NCBI GenBank assembly: GCA_051648485.1
Contig: JBOFFH010000116.1
Coordinates: 1 to 8,708, forward strand
Length of the DNA: 8,708 bases
Source of the DNA: JAGNZR01 sp051648485
GTDB taxonomy: Bacteria; Fusobacteriota; Fusobacteriia; Fusobacteriales; Fusobacteriaceae
Direction of reading: 5' to 3'
Both the position numbers and the translations under genes were made by a program. Under the pieces are notes generated by a model that was given only the letters and a program-made list of their open reading frames with translations, had not been told where the DNA came from and searched no databases. Shown piece by piece: positions 7,459-8,708 of this stretch; within the stretch, counting starts at the first letter, position 1; each line of letters starts with the position of its first letter.

Positions 7459-8708
7459 TTGAAACCAATTGTTGCTGTAGTAGGAAGACCTAACGTTGGA
7501 AAATCAACACTTTTCAATAAGTTAGTAGGAGACAGAGTGGCTATTGTAGACAATATGCCAGGTGTTACAAGAGATAGACTGTATAGAGAAACTGAATGGA
7601 ACGGAACTGAGTTCGTATTAGTAGATACAGGAGGTCTAGAGCCAAGAAATAATGATTTTATGATGACTAAAATCAAACAACAAGCTGAAGTTGCTATGAA
7701 CGAAGCAGATGTAATTCTTTTTATAGTAGATGGAAAAGCAGGAGTAAATCCACTTGATGAAGAAATAGCTTATATACTTAGAAAGAAAAATAAACCTGTA
7801 CTTCTTTGTGTAAACAAAATAGATAATTATCATTCTCAAAAAGATGATATCTATGATTTCTGGTCTTTAGGATTTGAACATCTTATTGCAATCTCAGGAG
7901 AGCACAAGATGAATCTTGGAGATATGCTAGATATAGTTGCAAGTCTTATTAAAACTATTGATATCCCAGAAGAGGCTGAAGATTCATTAAGATTAGCTAT
8001 AATAGGAAGACCTAATGCTGGAAAATCTTCTTTAGTTAACAGGCTTTCAGGAGAAGAGCGTACAATAGTAAGTGAAATTGCAGGAACTACTCGTGATGCA
8101 ATAGATACTCTTATTGAGTTTAATGGAGAAAAATATACTCTGGTAGATACTGCTGGTATCCGTAGAAAATCAAAAATTGAAGAAAGTTTAGAGTACTATT
8201 CTGTTCTTCGTGCAATAAAAACTATAAAGCGTGCTGATGTTTGTCTTTGGATACTAGATGGTGAAGAAGGACTTACAGAGCAAGATAAAAGAATAGCAGG
8301 TATAGCTTTCGAAGAAAAAAAACCAATTATTATTGTTGTAAATAAATGGGATTTAGTAACTAAAGATAATGGAACAATGAAAAAGATGAGAGAATATCTT
8401 TTAGCTGAATTACCATTCCTTAGTTACGCTCCAATCGAATTTGTTTCAGCTTTAACAGGTCAACGTACGTCTAAACTTTTAGAGCAAGCTGATAAAGTCT
8501 TTGATGAATATACTAAGCGTATATCTACAGGACTTCTAAACAGTGTAATAAAAGATGCAATAATGATGAATGCACCACCTACAAGAAAAGGACACATGAT
8601 TAAGATAAACTATGCTACTCAAATATCTGCTGCTCCACCAAAGTTTGTTTTATTCTGTAACTACCCTGATATGGTTCACTTCTCTTATTCTAGATACATA
8701 GAGAATAA
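7459..8708 (+). CDS. der: Ribosome assembly GTPase Der (EngA), 3' truncated by window end
   Basis: Essential tandem-GTPase factor for maturation of the 50S ribosomal subunit; cytosolic and ribosome-associated. It starts at TTG 7459, which is translated as Met in Met-Lys-Pro-Ile-Val, directly before the first P-loop. GTPase domain 1 shows GRPNVGKS (9-16), PGVTRDR, DTGG (56-59) and NKID (119-122). Domain 2 shows GRPNAGKS (183-190), TTRDA, DTAG (230-233) and NKWD (295-298). A C-terminal KH-like domain follows from about 350, with APPTRKGHMIKINYATQ and the end motif FCNYPD...YSRYIEN. The frame is open for 416 codons to the window edge. Der proteins of about 436-440 residues usually continue with an LRKAFGF-type tail, so only around 20 codons are missing. 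No Met codon occurs near the N-terminus, so any ATG start would cut into domain 1. The gene lies 4 bases after the ygiQ stop. Confidence 0.97.
   Translation, partial: MKPIVAVVGRPNVGKSTLFNKLVGDRVAIVDNMPGVTRDRLYRETEWNGTEFVLVDTGGLEPRNNDFMMTKIKQQAEVAMNEADVILFIVDGKAGVNPLDEEIAYILRKKNKPVLLCVNKIDNYHSQKDDIYDFWSLGFEHLIAISGEHKMNLGDMLDIVASLIKTIDIPEEAEDSLRLAIIGRPNAGKSSLVNRLSGEERTIVSEIAGTTRDAIDTLIEFNGEKYTLVDTAGIRRKSKIEESLEYYSVLRAIKTIKRADVCLWILDGEEGLTEQDKRIAGIAFEEKKPIIIVVNKWDLVTKDNGTMKKMREYLLAELPFLSYAPIEFVSALTGQRTSKLLEQADKVFDEYTKRISTGLLNSVIKDAIMMNAPPTRKGHMIKINYATQISAAPPKFVLFCNYPDMVHFSYSRYIEN

Noticed and set aside
7299..7839. Two overlapping minus-strand frames opposite the end of ygiQ and the start of der.
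   Set aside because: Both are antisense to conserved protein motifs, including the Der P-loop and DTGG regions, and have Phe/Ile/Tyr-rich shadow composition.

Overview
The window is AT-rich with all coding on the + strand. Arg is mostly AGA, Ile is often ATA, and the Shine-Dalgarno sites are strong AGGAGG types. This style and the gene content fit a low-GC anaerobe. Fusobacteriota is my best guess and Clostridia the alternative; this rests on composition and protein style, not on a search.

Layout. Positions 1-3966 hold a lactose/galactose cluster: the 3' part of a LacZ-type GH2 beta-galactosidase (cut by the window start), then galT (class II UDP-glucose--hexose-1-phosphate uridylyltransferase) and galK (galactokinase). 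LacZ would release galactose, GalK phosphorylates it, and GalT exchanges it onto UDP-glucose. The epimerase (galE), a transporter and a regulator are not in the window. A clear intrinsic terminator (3978-4010) closes the cluster.

A good extended -10 promoter (4014-4042) follows immediately and should start a second transcript. It covers a regulated family II inorganic pyrophosphatase with CBS-DRTGG-CBS inserts (4081-5700), a YgiQ-family radical SAM protein (5730-7454) and der/engA, the double-GTPase ribosome assembly factor. Der starts at a TTG at 7459 and runs off the window end about 20 codons short of its usual length. There is no terminator between these three genes, and the der Shine-Dalgarno lies inside the last codons of ygiQ, so a housekeeping operon is likely.

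No intergenic gap exceeds about 115 bases. I see no RNA genes, mobile elements, CRISPR arrays or phage genes, and no evidence of a wholly new system. The points most worth a second look are the ygiQ-der junction (TTG start, embedded Shine-Dalgarno, A8 tract whose +1 slip would fuse the two proteins), the shortened YgiQ C-terminus, and the nucleotide-sensing pyrophosphatase.
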